In this document: one piece after another, positions 7,419-14,670 of the stretch
How positions within the stretch are numbered: the first letter of the stretch is position 1
How the letters are laid out: each line of letters opens with the position of its first letter
From: Oscillospiraceae bacterium
Lineage (GTDB): Bacteria > Bacillota > Clostridia > Oscillospirales > Ruminococcaceae
Direction: 5' to 3'
DNA: 14,686 nucleotides
Assembly (NCBI GenBank): GCA_019420135.1
Contig: JAHZHS010000043.1
Span: 1-14,686 of the forward strand
Position numbers and translations under genes: made by a program
The notes under the pieces: generated by a model
Database searches by the model: none
Told to the model about the DNA's origin: nothing
The model's input: the letters and a program-made list of their open reading frames with translations, nothing else

Positions 7419-8387
7419 ATGATCACCATGGCGGAAATCGCACGGCTGACGAATGTGTCGCAGCCCACGGTTTCCCGGGTGCTCAACGGCAATACCAAGG
7501 TCGCTCCTGAAATCCGGGAACGGGTTCTGGCCTGCGCGCGGGAACATGACTATCAGCTGAACGCTCTGGCCAAAGGCCTGCAGGGCAGCAGGACCCACCT
7601 GCTGGGGGTGCTGGTCACGGATATCTCCAACGGATTTTTTGCGGACTTGGCCAAGCAGATCGAGAGCGCGGCCAGGGAACGGGATTACAGCATTATCCTG
7701 TTCAACAGTGACTACAATCCGCAAAGTGAGCAGGAATATCTGGACGTGGTCCGCCGCTACCGGGTGGACGGTGTGCTGGCGGTACCCATCCGGGAGACCA
7801 GCGCCGAATGGCATGACTATGTCAAAAAGCTGGATGTGCCGGTGGTGACTATCACCCGCCATGCCGAGGGGCTGGATTCTTTCTATGTGGATCATGCGGT
7901 GGCCGGTGCCCAGGTGGCGGACCATCTGCTGGACCGGGGATACCGCCGGTTCCTGTTCATCGGCAAGGACTACGACGGCAAATATGTGGGATTCCGCCGA
8001 CGGCGGAGGGAAAAAGGGTTTGGCCAGGCCGTTACCAACCGGGTCCTGCAGGATCATGACCAGCTCCGCCGGGAGCTGGCGGAATGGTACCGCAGTGGGA
8101 CAAAACGCCCGGCAGTCTTTGCAGGCAATGACATCTATGCCTTGCAGGTGCTGGATATTCTGCGGGAATTGGGACTTTCGGTTCCGGAACAGGCCGGGGT
8201 GATGGGGTTTGACGATACCTTTATGAGCCGCCATCTGAACCCCCGTCTCAGCACCGTCAGCCAGCCCACCGGCGATATGGCGCGGCAGGCAGTGGACTGG
8301 TTGCTGGACCTGATCGAACATCCCGGGGAACACACGCCCAGGGAACATGCCTTTCCGGCAACGCTCATCCTGAGGGAGAGTACCTGA
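7419..8387 (+). CDS. LacI-family transcriptional regulator of the sucrose-type locus
   Basis: A 322-residue protein with the LacI N-terminal DNA-binding region: MAEIARLTNVSQPTVSRVLN (residues 4-23), then the hinge-helix region ending at LAKGLQGS. The remainder is a periplasmic-binding-protein-like sugar-sensing core, with LLGVLVTDISNGFFADLAKQ, VDGVLAVP, PAVFAGNDIYALQVLDIL, GVMGFDDTFMSRHLNPRLST and a C-terminal LILREST. The middle loop (KYVGFRRRRREKGFGQ) is unusually basic, and the core is slightly shorter than the common 330-340 residue form. The ATG at 7419 follows AGGGGGAAGG with good spacing. It lies immediately upstream of the PTS gene in the same direction. Two matching operator palindromes, in its own leader and at the PTS promoter, suggest that it represses both and is released by sucrose, fructose or a phosphorylated derivative. 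It is comparable in role to ScrR, although the effector is inferred. Confidence 0.92.
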   Translation: MITMAEIARLTNVSQPTVSRVLNGNTKVAPEIRERVLACAREHDYQLNALAKGLQGSRTHLLGVLVTDISNGFFADLAKQIESAARERDYSIILFNSDYNPQSEQEYLDVVRRYRVDGVLAVPIRETSAEWHDYVKKLDVPVVTITRHAEGLDSFYVDHAVAGAQVADHLLDRGYRRFLFIGKDYDGKYVGFRRRRREKGFGQAVTNRVLQDHDQLRRELAEWYRSGTKRPAVFAGNDIYALQVLDILRELGLSVPEQAGVMGFDDTFMSRHLNPRLSTVSQPTGDMARQAVDWLLDLIEHPGEHTPREHAFPATLILREST

Positions 8388-8391
8388 TTCT

Positions 8392-8419
8392 TTGTCAGGA
8401 GATCCCTCTGTTTTATACC
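8392..8419 (+). promoter_or_regulatory. Promoter of the PTS operon
   Basis: TTGTCA (8392-8397) and TATACC (8414-8419) are separated by 16 bases. The -35 matches five of six positions and the -10 four. The 22-bp palindrome begins 2 bases after the -10 box, so a bound repressor would block initiation. Confidence 0.6.
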
Positions 8420-8421
8420 TG

Positions 8422-8443
8422 TTCGTGAATACGTATTCACGAA
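8422..8443. promoter_or_regulatory. Perfect 22-bp palindromic operator of the LacI-family type
   Basis: The left arm TTCGTGAATAC (8422-8432) is followed directly by its exact complement GTATTCACGAA (8433-8443). The central CG within a symmetric site is typical of LacI-family operators. It also matches the catabolite-control cre consensus at 12 of 14 positions, so CcpA binding is an alternative. Its position at the expected transcription start, and the near copy at 7385-7398, favour the adjacent LacI protein. Confidence 0.8.
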
Positions 8444-8543
8444 ACGATACAGATTCCAGTTTTATCCCGAAACGGGATTTTCTCTGTACTCCTGCTCTGT
8501 GAAAGGGCTGAGATAAAGACAAAAGAGGAAAGGATGTAGTGTC

Positions 8544-10457
8544 ATGGATTACAAGAAAGTAGCCCAGGAGATCTACGACAAGGTTGGTCGGAAAGAGAAC
8601 CTGGTCTCGGCAGCGCACTGTGCCACCCGCCTGCGGCTGGTGCTGGTGGACAACGCCAAGTGCGACGCCAAAGCGGTGGAGGACATCGAGGGGGTCAAGG
8701 GTGTTTTCAGCGCCTCGGGCCAGCTGCAGATCATTCTGGGGACCGGCGTGGTCAACAAGGTGTACGATGAGTTCATCGCCATCTCCGGCCTGAGTGCCGC
8801 CACCAAGGATGAGGTCAAGGCGGCAGCTGCTGCCCGCCAGAATCCCTTCAAGCGTGCCATCAAGACACTGGGCGACATCTTTGTGCCCATCATCCCCGCC
8901 ATCGTGGCCAGCGGCTTCCTCATGGGCATCATGGAAGCGCTGAACTTCATGGTGAACAACAACTTCCTGAATATTGATACCTCCGGTTCTATCTACGTGT
9001 TCGCCACTCTGTTCTCTAACACGGCGTACACCTTCCTGCCCATCCTCATCGCCTACAGTGCGGCCAAGGCGTTTGGCGGCAACCCCTATCTGGGCGCCGT
9101 CATCGGTATGATTATGATCCACCCCAACCTGCAGAACGCCTGGACGGTAGCCACTGAGGGCGTCCATCAGACCCAGAGCGTCTGGTTCGGCCTTTATTCG
9201 GTGGATATGGTGGGCTATCAGGGCCATGTCATTCCGGTCATCATTGCCGTATGGGTCATGTGCTTTTTGGAAAAACGCCTGCACAAGATCGTCCCTGCCA
9301 TGTTTGACCTCTTTGTCACTCCGCTGGTCAGTGTCTTTGTCACCGGCTACCTGACCCTCTCCATCATCGGACCCATCTTCGTCGCCATCGAAAACGGCAT
9401 CATCGGCGGCATCCAGACCCTGCTCACCCTGCCCCTCGGCATCGGCAGCCTGATCATGGGCGGCTTGTACTCCACCACCGTTGTCGCCGGCATTCATCAT
9501 ATGTATACAGTCATTGACATGGGTCAGCTGTCCATGTACGGCGTGACCTACTGGCTGCCCCTGGCTTCCGCCGCCAACATGGCGCAGGGCGCCGCCACCC
9601 TGGCTGTCGCCCTCAAGAGCAAAAACGGCAAGACCAAGGCAGTGGCCCTGCCCTCCGCCTTCTCCTGCTTCATGGGCATCACCGAGCCCGCCATCTTCGG
9701 CGTCAACCTGCGCTTCTTCAAGCCCTTTGTCTGCGGTGCCATCGGCGGCGCAGTGGGCGCTATGTATGCTTCCCTGGTCCATTTGGGCGCCAGCGGCACC
9801 GGCGTTACCGGTTTGTTCGGACTGCTGCTCTGCCTGCAGCATCCCCTGGAATACATTATTATGGCGGCCATCTCCATCGGTGTGGCCTTTGTCCTGACCT
9901 GGCGGGTCAGAGATAAGGATCCCAAGCCGCAGGCGGAGGAAACCAAACCTGCCGCCGCAGAGAAAACCGAAACCCCCGCTGCAAAGCCTGAGGCACCGGC
10001 CATGACCTGTGAGCCCGGTACCGTCTATGCACCGGTGGCCGGCACGGCAGTCCCGTCCGAAGAAATCCCCGACGAAACCTTTGCCTCCGGCGTGCTGGGC
10101 CGCGGCGTGGGCATCCAGCCTGCGGACAACACCATCGTGGCGCCCTTTGACGGAGAGATCTCCTCGGTCACCGAGACCCACCACGCGGTGGGCATCACCT
10201 CGCCCGACGGCATGGAGCTGCTGATCCATGTGGGCGTGGATACGGTGGACATGAAGGGCGACGGCTTCCAGTGCTTTGTCCAGGCAGGCCAGAAGGTCAA
10301 GGCAGGGGAAAAGCTCATCACCTTTGACCGGGACAAGATCGCTGCAGCCGGGCATCCCGACATGGTGGCGGTGCTGCTGACCAACTCCGACGATTATAAA
10401 GACCTCAAGATCCAGACCGGCAGCTGCAAGACCCTGGACAAGATCCTGCAGGTCTGA
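8544..10457 (+). CDS. scrA: Sucrose-type PTS permease, EIIBCA
   Basis: A 637-residue membrane transporter that takes up a disaccharide and phosphorylates it, drawing phosphate from HPr. The order is EIIB (1 to about 80; active Cys26 in SAAHCATRLRLVL), EIIC (about 100-455; many membrane segments, GIHHMYTVIDMGQ near 317-328 and GITEPAIFGVNL near 378-389), an Ala/Pro/Glu-rich linker (about 460-490), and EIIA (about 491-637; His547 in HHAVGI and the phosphorylated His562 in LLIHVGVDTV). The N-terminus MDYKKVAQE and the whole B-C-A order closely resemble streptococcal ScrA, so sucrose giving sucrose-6-phosphate is the likeliest reaction; trehalose or another glucoside is possible. AGGAAAGG precedes the ATG by 10 bases. 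It is the first gene of an apparent three-gene operon under the LacI regulator. Confidence 0.9.
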   Translation: MDYKKVAQEIYDKVGRKENLVSAAHCATRLRLVLVDNAKCDAKAVEDIEGVKGVFSASGQLQIILGTGVVNKVYDEFIAISGLSAATKDEVKAAAAARQNPFKRAIKTLGDIFVPIIPAIVASGFLMGIMEALNFMVNNNFLNIDTSGSIYVFATLFSNTAYTFLPILIAYSAAKAFGGNPYLGAVIGMIMIHPNLQNAWTVATEGVHQTQSVWFGLYSVDMVGYQGHVIPVIIAVWVMCFLEKRLHKIVPAMFDLFVTPLVSVFVTGYLTLSIIGPIFVAIENGIIGGIQTLLTLPLGIGSLIMGGLYSTTVVAGIHHMYTVIDMGQLSMYGVTYWLPLASAANMAQGAATLAVALKSKNGKTKAVALPSAFSCFMGITEPAIFGVNLRFFKPFVCGAIGGAVGAMYASLVHLGASGTGVTGLFGLLLCLQHPLEYIIMAAISIGVAFVLTWRVRDKDPKPQAEETKPAAAEKTETPAAKPEAPAMTCEPGTVYAPVAGTAVPSEEIPDETFASGVLGRGVGIQPADNTIVAPFDGEISSVTETHHAVGITSPDGMELLIHVGVDTVDMKGDGFQCFVQAGQKVKAGEKLITFDRDKIAAAGHPDMVAVLLTNSDDYKDLKIQTGSCKTLDKILQV

Positions 10458-10471
10458 GCCATTGTATCTGT

Positions 10472-10501
10472 GCCGTACCCGGCGACCGGACCGGGCACGG
10501 C
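10472..10501 (+). other. Intercistronic hairpin between PTS and hydrolase genes
   Basis: GCCGTACCCGG (10472-10482) pairs with CCGGGCACGGC (10491-10501), with one internal mismatch and an 8-base loop. It is followed by CTCTGTG rather than a T-run. It could protect the upstream message end or partly reduce downstream expression, but it does not look like a full terminator. Confidence 0.5.
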
Positions 10502-10534
10502 TCTCTGTGATACCGCACAAAGGAGGCTATCGTT

Positions 10535-11368
10535 TTGAAAATACAGTATCTGGGCACAGCAGCTGCGGAAGGCTGGCCCGCCCTGTTCTGCTCCTGCCCC
10601 ATCTGCACAAAAGCCCGGGCGGAAGGCGGCAAAAATCTGCGCACCCGAACCCAGGCCATTGTGGATGGGGAACTGCTTTTGGATTTCCCGCCCGACACCT
10701 ACTGCCACGCCCTGCGCTACAATCTGGAACTGGCCAACATCCGCACACTGCTGGTGACCCACAGCCATATGGATCACTGGTTTCCCACCGACCTGATCCA
10801 CCGCCACGAGCATTTCGGCCACGGGGTGAAAGGGGTGCTGGAAGTCTACGGCAACCAGGCGGTCAAGGATGCCTTTGATGCCCACATTCTGGTGGATCGC
10901 TTCAAGCCCCATCCCATCGGGGACGTGGTGCACTTTCATGTGACCCACGGGGGAGATCATTTCCAGGTCAACGGCTGGGAGATCACCGCGGTGCCCGCCG
11001 ATCACGACAAGAGGGAAGAATGCCTGGTCTACATCTGCCAGAAAGATGGCAAGACCTTCTTCTATGGCCATGACACCGGCATCAACCTGAGCGAGGAGGC
11101 CTGGGCACTGGTCACCGCCCATCACTATGACCTCATCAGCCTGGATGCCACCATGGGCAAAAAGACCATCGGGGGGTATCACATGGGGCTGCCCGACGTG
11201 GAGCAGATGCTGGGGCGTCTGACCAGCCTGGGATGTGTGGATGAACATACGGTCAAGGTCATCAATCATTTCAGCCACAATGGGGAGATGACCCATGATG
11301 ATCTGGCCCAATGGGGCGCCCAGCGTGGAATTCTGGCTGCATATGACGGGATGAACGTGGAGTTTTGA
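10535..11368 (+). CDS. PhnP-like metallo-beta-lactamase-fold hydrolase
   Basis: A 277-residue cytoplasmic metal-dependent hydrolase. The di-metal motif is HSHMDH (76-81), with further likely ligands His157 (PADHDK), Asp180 (FYGHDTG) and a late His in INHFSHNG (about 243-250). Near the N-terminus a CSCPIC cluster (Cys19, 21, 24) and the following RTRTQAIVDGELLLDF resemble PhnP-type proteins, which carry a structural Cys-bound zinc and cleave cyclic phosphodiesters. The true substrate is unknown. Translation starts at TTG 10535: AAAGGAGG lies 8 bases before it and MKIQYLGTAAAEGWP is the expected fold start. It lies between the PTS and GH13 genes, 77 and 64 bases from them, so it is probably co-expressed and may act on a sugar phosphate or a by-product of the pathway. 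That role is inference only. Confidence 0.82.
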   Translation: MKIQYLGTAAAEGWPALFCSCPICTKARAEGGKNLRTRTQAIVDGELLLDFPPDTYCHALRYNLELANIRTLLVTHSHMDHWFPTDLIHRHEHFGHGVKGVLEVYGNQAVKDAFDAHILVDRFKPHPIGDVVHFHVTHGGDHFQVNGWEITAVPADHDKREECLVYICQKDGKTFFYGHDTGINLSEEAWALVTAHHYDLISLDATMGKKTIGGYHMGLPDVEQMLGRLTSLGCVDEHTVKVINHFSHNGEMTHDDLAQWGAQRGILAAYDGMNVEF

Positions 11369-11432
11369 GTTTGGTGACAGCATTGCCGCTGCCGCCCGAT
11401 GGAAAAGAACGGATTGTTCGGGAGAATGTAAG

Positions 11433-13409
11433 ATGCAAGCAAAGAAAAGCAAGAAACCGCAAAAAGCCGGAACTACGGTCAAGACCAAACCTGCCGGAAA
11501 GGGATCCACCGTCAAAAAGACGGCTGCTGCAGAGCCGGCCCGCCCCGCGGCACCGGCAAATGAGGAAGATGCCGTTTTTGAGCGCCGCCTGGCCCGCCAC
11601 TATGACGAGCTGAAGTGGCTGTACTGTGAGCTATATCATGATGATATGCAGGCCTTTGACTATTGCGTGGGGATGCTGCGCCGTGCCTGGGCCGACCGCA
11701 AGCCTGCCCTGCGTGCCCAGGACGCCGCCCGGGAGGCCAATCCCGACTGGTATCGCCGCCGGGACCTGCTGGGAATGATGATGTACACCCAGGCCTTTGC
11801 CGGGACCCTCAAAGGGGTGGAGGAGAAGCTTCCCTATATTCAGGAATGCGGCGTCAACTATCTGCATCTGATGCCGCTGCTCCAGAGCCCCAAGGGCCGC
11901 AGTGACGGCGGCTATGCGGTGGCAGATTTCCGCACGGTGGAGCCGGAGCTGGGCACCATGGACGATCTGGAGCATCTGGCCGACGCCTGCCGGGAGAAGG
12001 GTATGAGCCTCTGCCTGGACTTTGTCATGAACCACACCAGCGAGGACCACGAGTGGGCCAAAAAGGACCGGGCGGGGGAGCCCGGCTACCGGGAACGGTA
12101 CTTCTTCTACGACAACTGGGATATCCCCAACGAGTTTGAAAAGACGGTGCCCCAGGTGTTTCCCACCACGGCGCCGGGCAGCTTTACCTGGCTGGATGAT
12201 TGCAAGCAGGTGGTCATGACCAATTTCTATCCCTATCAGTGGGATCTGAACTACGCAAACCCCGTGGTATTCAATGACATGACCGAAAACCTGCTCTATC
12301 TCACCAACCGGGGCATCGATGTCATCCGCCTGGATGCGGTGCCCTATATTTGGAAGCAGCTGGGAACCTCCTGCCGCAACCTGCCCCAGGTACATACCCT
12401 GGTGCGGATGATGCGCATGGTCTGTGAGATCGTCTGCCCCAGTGTCCTTTTGCTGGGCGAGGTGGTCATGGAGCCGGCCAAGGTGGTGCCTTACTTCGGC
12501 ACACCGGAAAAGCCGGAATGCCACATGCTCTATAACGTCACCACCATGGCCACCACCTGGAACTCCCTGGCTACGGCGGATGTCTCGCTGCTGCGGCACC
12601 AGATGGACACGGTGTGCTCGCTGCCCCGGGATTTCCTCTTCCTCAACTATCTCCGCTGCCACGACGACATTGGCTGGGGCCTGGACTATCCCTGGCTGGG
12701 CGCCCGCTTCGGTACCAATGAAGTGGCACACAAAAAGTACCTCAATGACTGGTTCACCGGCAAATGGCCGGGCAGCGACAGCCGGGGCGAGCTGTACAAC
12801 GATGACCCGACGCTGGGGGATGCCCGGCTGTGCGGCACTACCGCATCGCTGTGCGGCGTGGAGACTGCTGATTTTGAGAAGGATCCCTTCAAGATGGAGC
12901 GGGCCATCTCCTGCGATCTGATGCTTCACGCCTGGATGCTGGTGCAGAGCGGTATCCCGGTTCTGTACAGCGGGGATGAGATCGGCCAGCTCAACGATTA
13001 CAGCTATCATAAGGACCCCGAAAAGTGGGATGACAGCCGCTATATCCATCGCGGCAAATTCCAGTGGGATCTGGCGGAGCTGCGCCACGACACCACCACC
13101 CGTCAGGGCAAGCAGTTTGAGGGGCTGCGCCGGTTGGAAACCATCCGTGCCGGGGAAAAGGCCTTTGACGCCCAGGCGGATGTCTGGACCTTCGATACCG
13201 GCAGCGACCATGTGCTGGGCGTGGGCCGGTGGTATCAGGGCCACAAACTCATGGCCTTCTTCAACTTCAGCCCTGAGTTTGTGCATGTTTCTTCCGGTGA
13301 GAAGGGTCCCTACGAGGAGCTGATGTACGGCGGAAACCGCGACGACCTGAGCGATGTGGAGCTGTACCCCTACGGCTTTGCCTGGTTCCTGCACACCGAG
13401 GATATCTGA
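11433..13409 (+). CDS. Amylosucrase-like GH13 (subfamily 4) enzyme
   Basis: A 658-residue protein closely resembling Neisseria amylosucrase (636 residues), which transfers glucose from sucrose to alpha-glucan and releases fructose. Visible landmarks are DLLGMMMYTQAFAGTLKGV (111-129), YLHLMPLLQSPKGRSDGGYAV (143-163, in part), DFVMNHTSEDHEWA, QWDLNYANP, GIDVIRLDAVPYIWKQLGTS with nucleophile Asp301, acid/base Glu343 in LLLGEVV, and HDDIGWG with Asp412. Asp158 and Arg536 (KWDDSRYIHR) would form the salt bridge that closes the glucose pocket. The first 45 residues are a Lys/Ala/Pro-rich tail without a hydrophobic core, so it is not a signal peptide; the enzyme is cytoplasmic. A GGGAGAA site precedes the ATG. 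It is the last gene of the PTS operon. It may act as a sucrose hydrolase or phosphorylase-like enzyme, or on sucrose-6-phosphate; motif reading cannot decide. Confidence 0.88.
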   Translation: MQAKKSKKPQKAGTTVKTKPAGKGSTVKKTAAAEPARPAAPANEEDAVFERRLARHYDELKWLYCELYHDDMQAFDYCVGMLRRAWADRKPALRAQDAAREANPDWYRRRDLLGMMMYTQAFAGTLKGVEEKLPYIQECGVNYLHLMPLLQSPKGRSDGGYAVADFRTVEPELGTMDDLEHLADACREKGMSLCLDFVMNHTSEDHEWAKKDRAGEPGYRERYFFYDNWDIPNEFEKTVPQVFPTTAPGSFTWLDDCKQVVMTNFYPYQWDLNYANPVVFNDMTENLLYLTNRGIDVIRLDAVPYIWKQLGTSCRNLPQVHTLVRMMRMVCEIVCPSVLLLGEVVMEPAKVVPYFGTPEKPECHMLYNVTTMATTWNSLATADVSLLRHQMDTVCSLPRDFLFLNYLRCHDDIGWGLDYPWLGARFGTNEVAHKKYLNDWFTGKWPGSDSRGELYNDDPTLGDARLCGTTASLCGVETADFEKDPFKMERAISCDLMLHAWMLVQSGIPVLYSGDEIGQLNDYSYHKDPEKWDDSRYIHRGKFQWDLAELRHDTTTRQGKQFEGLRRLETIRAGEKAFDAQADVWTFDTGSDHVLGVGRWYQGHKLMAFFNFSPEFVHVSSGEKGPYEELMYGGNRDDLSDVELYPYGFAWFLHTEDI

Positions 13410-13430
13410 CGTACCTATCTGCCTAAAACG

Positions 13431-13488
13431 ACAGGCACCCGAAATCCCTGACCAATCCGTCAGGGACACCGGGTGCCTGTTTGCGTTT
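13431..13488 (+). terminator. Strong double-stem terminator of the PTS-GH13 operon
   Basis: ACAGGCACCCG (13431-13441) pairs with CGGGTGCCTGT (13470-13480), with an inner CCCTGAC/GTCAGGG stem. The tail TTTGCGTTTG is interrupted, but the hairpin is very stable and lies 21 bases after the stop codon. Confidence 0.75.
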
Positions 13489-13570
13489 GCGAGAGGGATA
13501 CAGTCTGGCAGCGCGGTCTGGACTTTGCCGGGAAGTCGATCCCGACAGAGTCCGGCAGGAAAAGGAAAAC

Positions 13571-13599
13571 AGACCTGTCGGACCCGCAGCAGGTCTTTT
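13571..13599 (+). terminator. Second, weaker terminator-like hairpin
   Basis: AGACCTG (13571-13577) pairs with CAGGTCT (13590-13596), followed by TTT. It lies between the operon terminator and the sigK fragment and may insulate that fragment from readthrough. Confidence 0.45.
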
Positions 13600-13644
13600 G
13601 CGGTCCGGCCTTTCATACAACTGCAATGAATGGGAGGTGAGCCT

Positions 13645-13992
13645 GTGTTTTCGGTTTTATGGATTTTTTTGCAAAATGCCGCCGCACAGATCTGGTATGC
13701 GGCACTGCATCTGGAAAGCGGAAGTTTTCCTCGCCCGCTTTCCCCCGCTCAGGAAAGGGAAGCATTCGCCGCCATGGCGCGCGGCGATGTGTCCGCCAGA
13801 GATACCCTCATCAGCCATAATCTGCGCCTGGTGGCTCATGTGGTGAAAAAGTATTATGCAGCGCCCGGCGGACAGGATGATATGATCAGCATCGGTACCA
13901 TCGGACTGATCAAGGCGGTGGATAGCTTCCGCCCGGAACGAAAGGTCCGGTTTTCCAGCTATGCCTCCCAGTGCATTGAAAATGCTATCCTC
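13645..13992 (+). pseudogene. sigK: 5' half of sporulation sigma factor SigK, broken at about codon 115
   Basis: A GTG start at 13645 follows GGGAGGTGAGCCT and opens a frame beginning MFSVLWIFLQ. It then shows FPRPLSPAQEREAFAAMARG, HNLRLVAHVVKKYY, DDMISIGTIGLIKAVDSF and ASQCIENAIL. These are sigma region 2 hallmarks and the overall match is to SigK, including the pro-like hydrophobic start. After CIENAIL the similarity stops abruptly: the rest of region 2 and regions 3 and 4 (promoter -35 binding) are missing, so a functional sigma factor is not encoded in this window. The same frame remains open to the window edge, but downstream residues are Pro/Ser/Arg-rich out-of-frame translation of the next gene. 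The break is at the codon region where skin elements interrupt sigK in Bacillus subtilis and Clostridioides difficile. It is either such a junction or a decayed relic. Confidence 0.75.
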
Positions 13993-14141
13993 TCAAAAAG
14001 GCCTGTTTGGGAATTCCAGCTGGAACAGCGGAACGGATTTTCCAGCATTTGCCAAAATGGAAGGTCTTCGCCAGGCTCTCACCGGATTTTTACATACTCA
14101 GCCGCACCGACCACGGCAAGCCTCGCTTCGCGCCCCTGGCT

Positions 14142-14606
14142 GTGCACCGGTTCCGGCTCATCCCACCGCCCAACCTGCCCAAAGCCCAGCGGTTCACCCG
14201 GCAGTACCGCAGTTACCGGGAGATCGACAACGTCCCTGACCGGCTGCGGTGGTGCCGCCTGCAGATGGGCCTGCTGCAGCGGGAGGTGGCCGAACGGGTG
14301 GGTGTCACCACGACGTTCTACATCGACCTGGAGACCGGCGCCTGTGAGCACACCCCCGCCGCCGTGGCGGACAATCTGGCAGAGCTGTACGGCGTCCCGG
14401 CGACCGACCTGCTGGACGGGTACAACCGCTTTCTGTACGAGGGACAGGCCCGGCAGATTCTGGCCCTCCGCCAGCGGGCGGGCCTCAGCCGCGCCGCCTT
14501 TGCCCGTCAAACCGGCATCAGCGAAAGCTCTCTCCGCGCATGGGAAACGAAGACAAAAACCATCAGCAAAAAGTGCTGGGAGCGCTACTTCCGGGAGCAG
14601 GGATAG
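14142..14606 (+). CDS. XRE-type protein with two helix-turn-helix units, start uncertain
   Basis: The recognisable part begins around YRSYREIDNVPDRLRWCRLQ and contains a first HTH (LLQREVAERVGVTTTFYIDLETG), the spacer AELYGVPATDLLDGYNRFLYEGQ, and a second HTH-like unit (LRQRAGLSRAAFARQTGISESSLRAWE) that ends near KKCWERYFREQG. Proteins of this type are common in Clostridia, often in accessory or mobile regions. The frame is open from 13980, just after the sigK break, but has no ATG and no Shine-Dalgarno sequence. GTG 14142 is given as a nominal start; TTG 14007 and TTG 14049 are alternatives. The 5' end may have been lost when this sequence was joined to the sigK fragment. A hairpin follows the stop codon. 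The DNA target is unknown. Confidence 0.6.
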   Translation: MHRFRLIPPPNLPKAQRFTRQYRSYREIDNVPDRLRWCRLQMGLLQREVAERVGVTTTFYIDLETGACEHTPAAVADNLAELYGVPATDLLDGYNRFLYEGQARQILALRQRAGLSRAAFARQTGISESSLRAWETKTKTISKKCWERYFREQG

Positions 14607-14621
14607 CACAACAGAAAAAGC

Positions 14622-14670
14622 GCCCCGGAGAGGGTCGGCCATTGTGACCGACTTCTCCGGGGCATTTCTC
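14622..14670 (+). terminator. Hairpin after the double-HTH gene
   Basis: GCCCCGGAGA (14622-14631) pairs with TCTCCGGGGC (14654-14663), with an inner GTCGG/CCGAC stem. The tail ATTTCTC is a weak T-run. It lies 15 bases after the stop codon. Confidence 0.7.

Noticed and set aside
8534..8539. ATGTAG start-stop pair between the ribosome site and the PTS start codon
   Set aside because: It directly abuts the Shine-Dalgarno sequence with no spacing, so initiation there is unlikely; probably chance.
7395..10520. A 1041-residue open frame on the minus strand opposite the LacI and PTS genes
   Set aside because: It is a GC-rich shadow: no recognisable domain, no suitable ribosome site, and the opposite strand carries two clear families with conserved active sites.
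11631..13616. A 661-residue minus-strand frame opposite the GH13 gene
   Set aside because: It is a shadow of the amylosucrase-like gene and reads through that gene's terminator.
13614..13621. CATACAAC before the sigK fragment, resembling a sporulation sigma-E -10 box
   Set aside because: It misses the final T of the consensus, and no -35 ATA element lies at the right distance upstream.
14019..14046. GCTGGAA/TTCCAGC inverted pair just after the sigK break, considered as a recombination site
   Set aside because: A 7-bp stem with a 14-base spacer is common by chance, and without the other end of the element no shared core can be identified.
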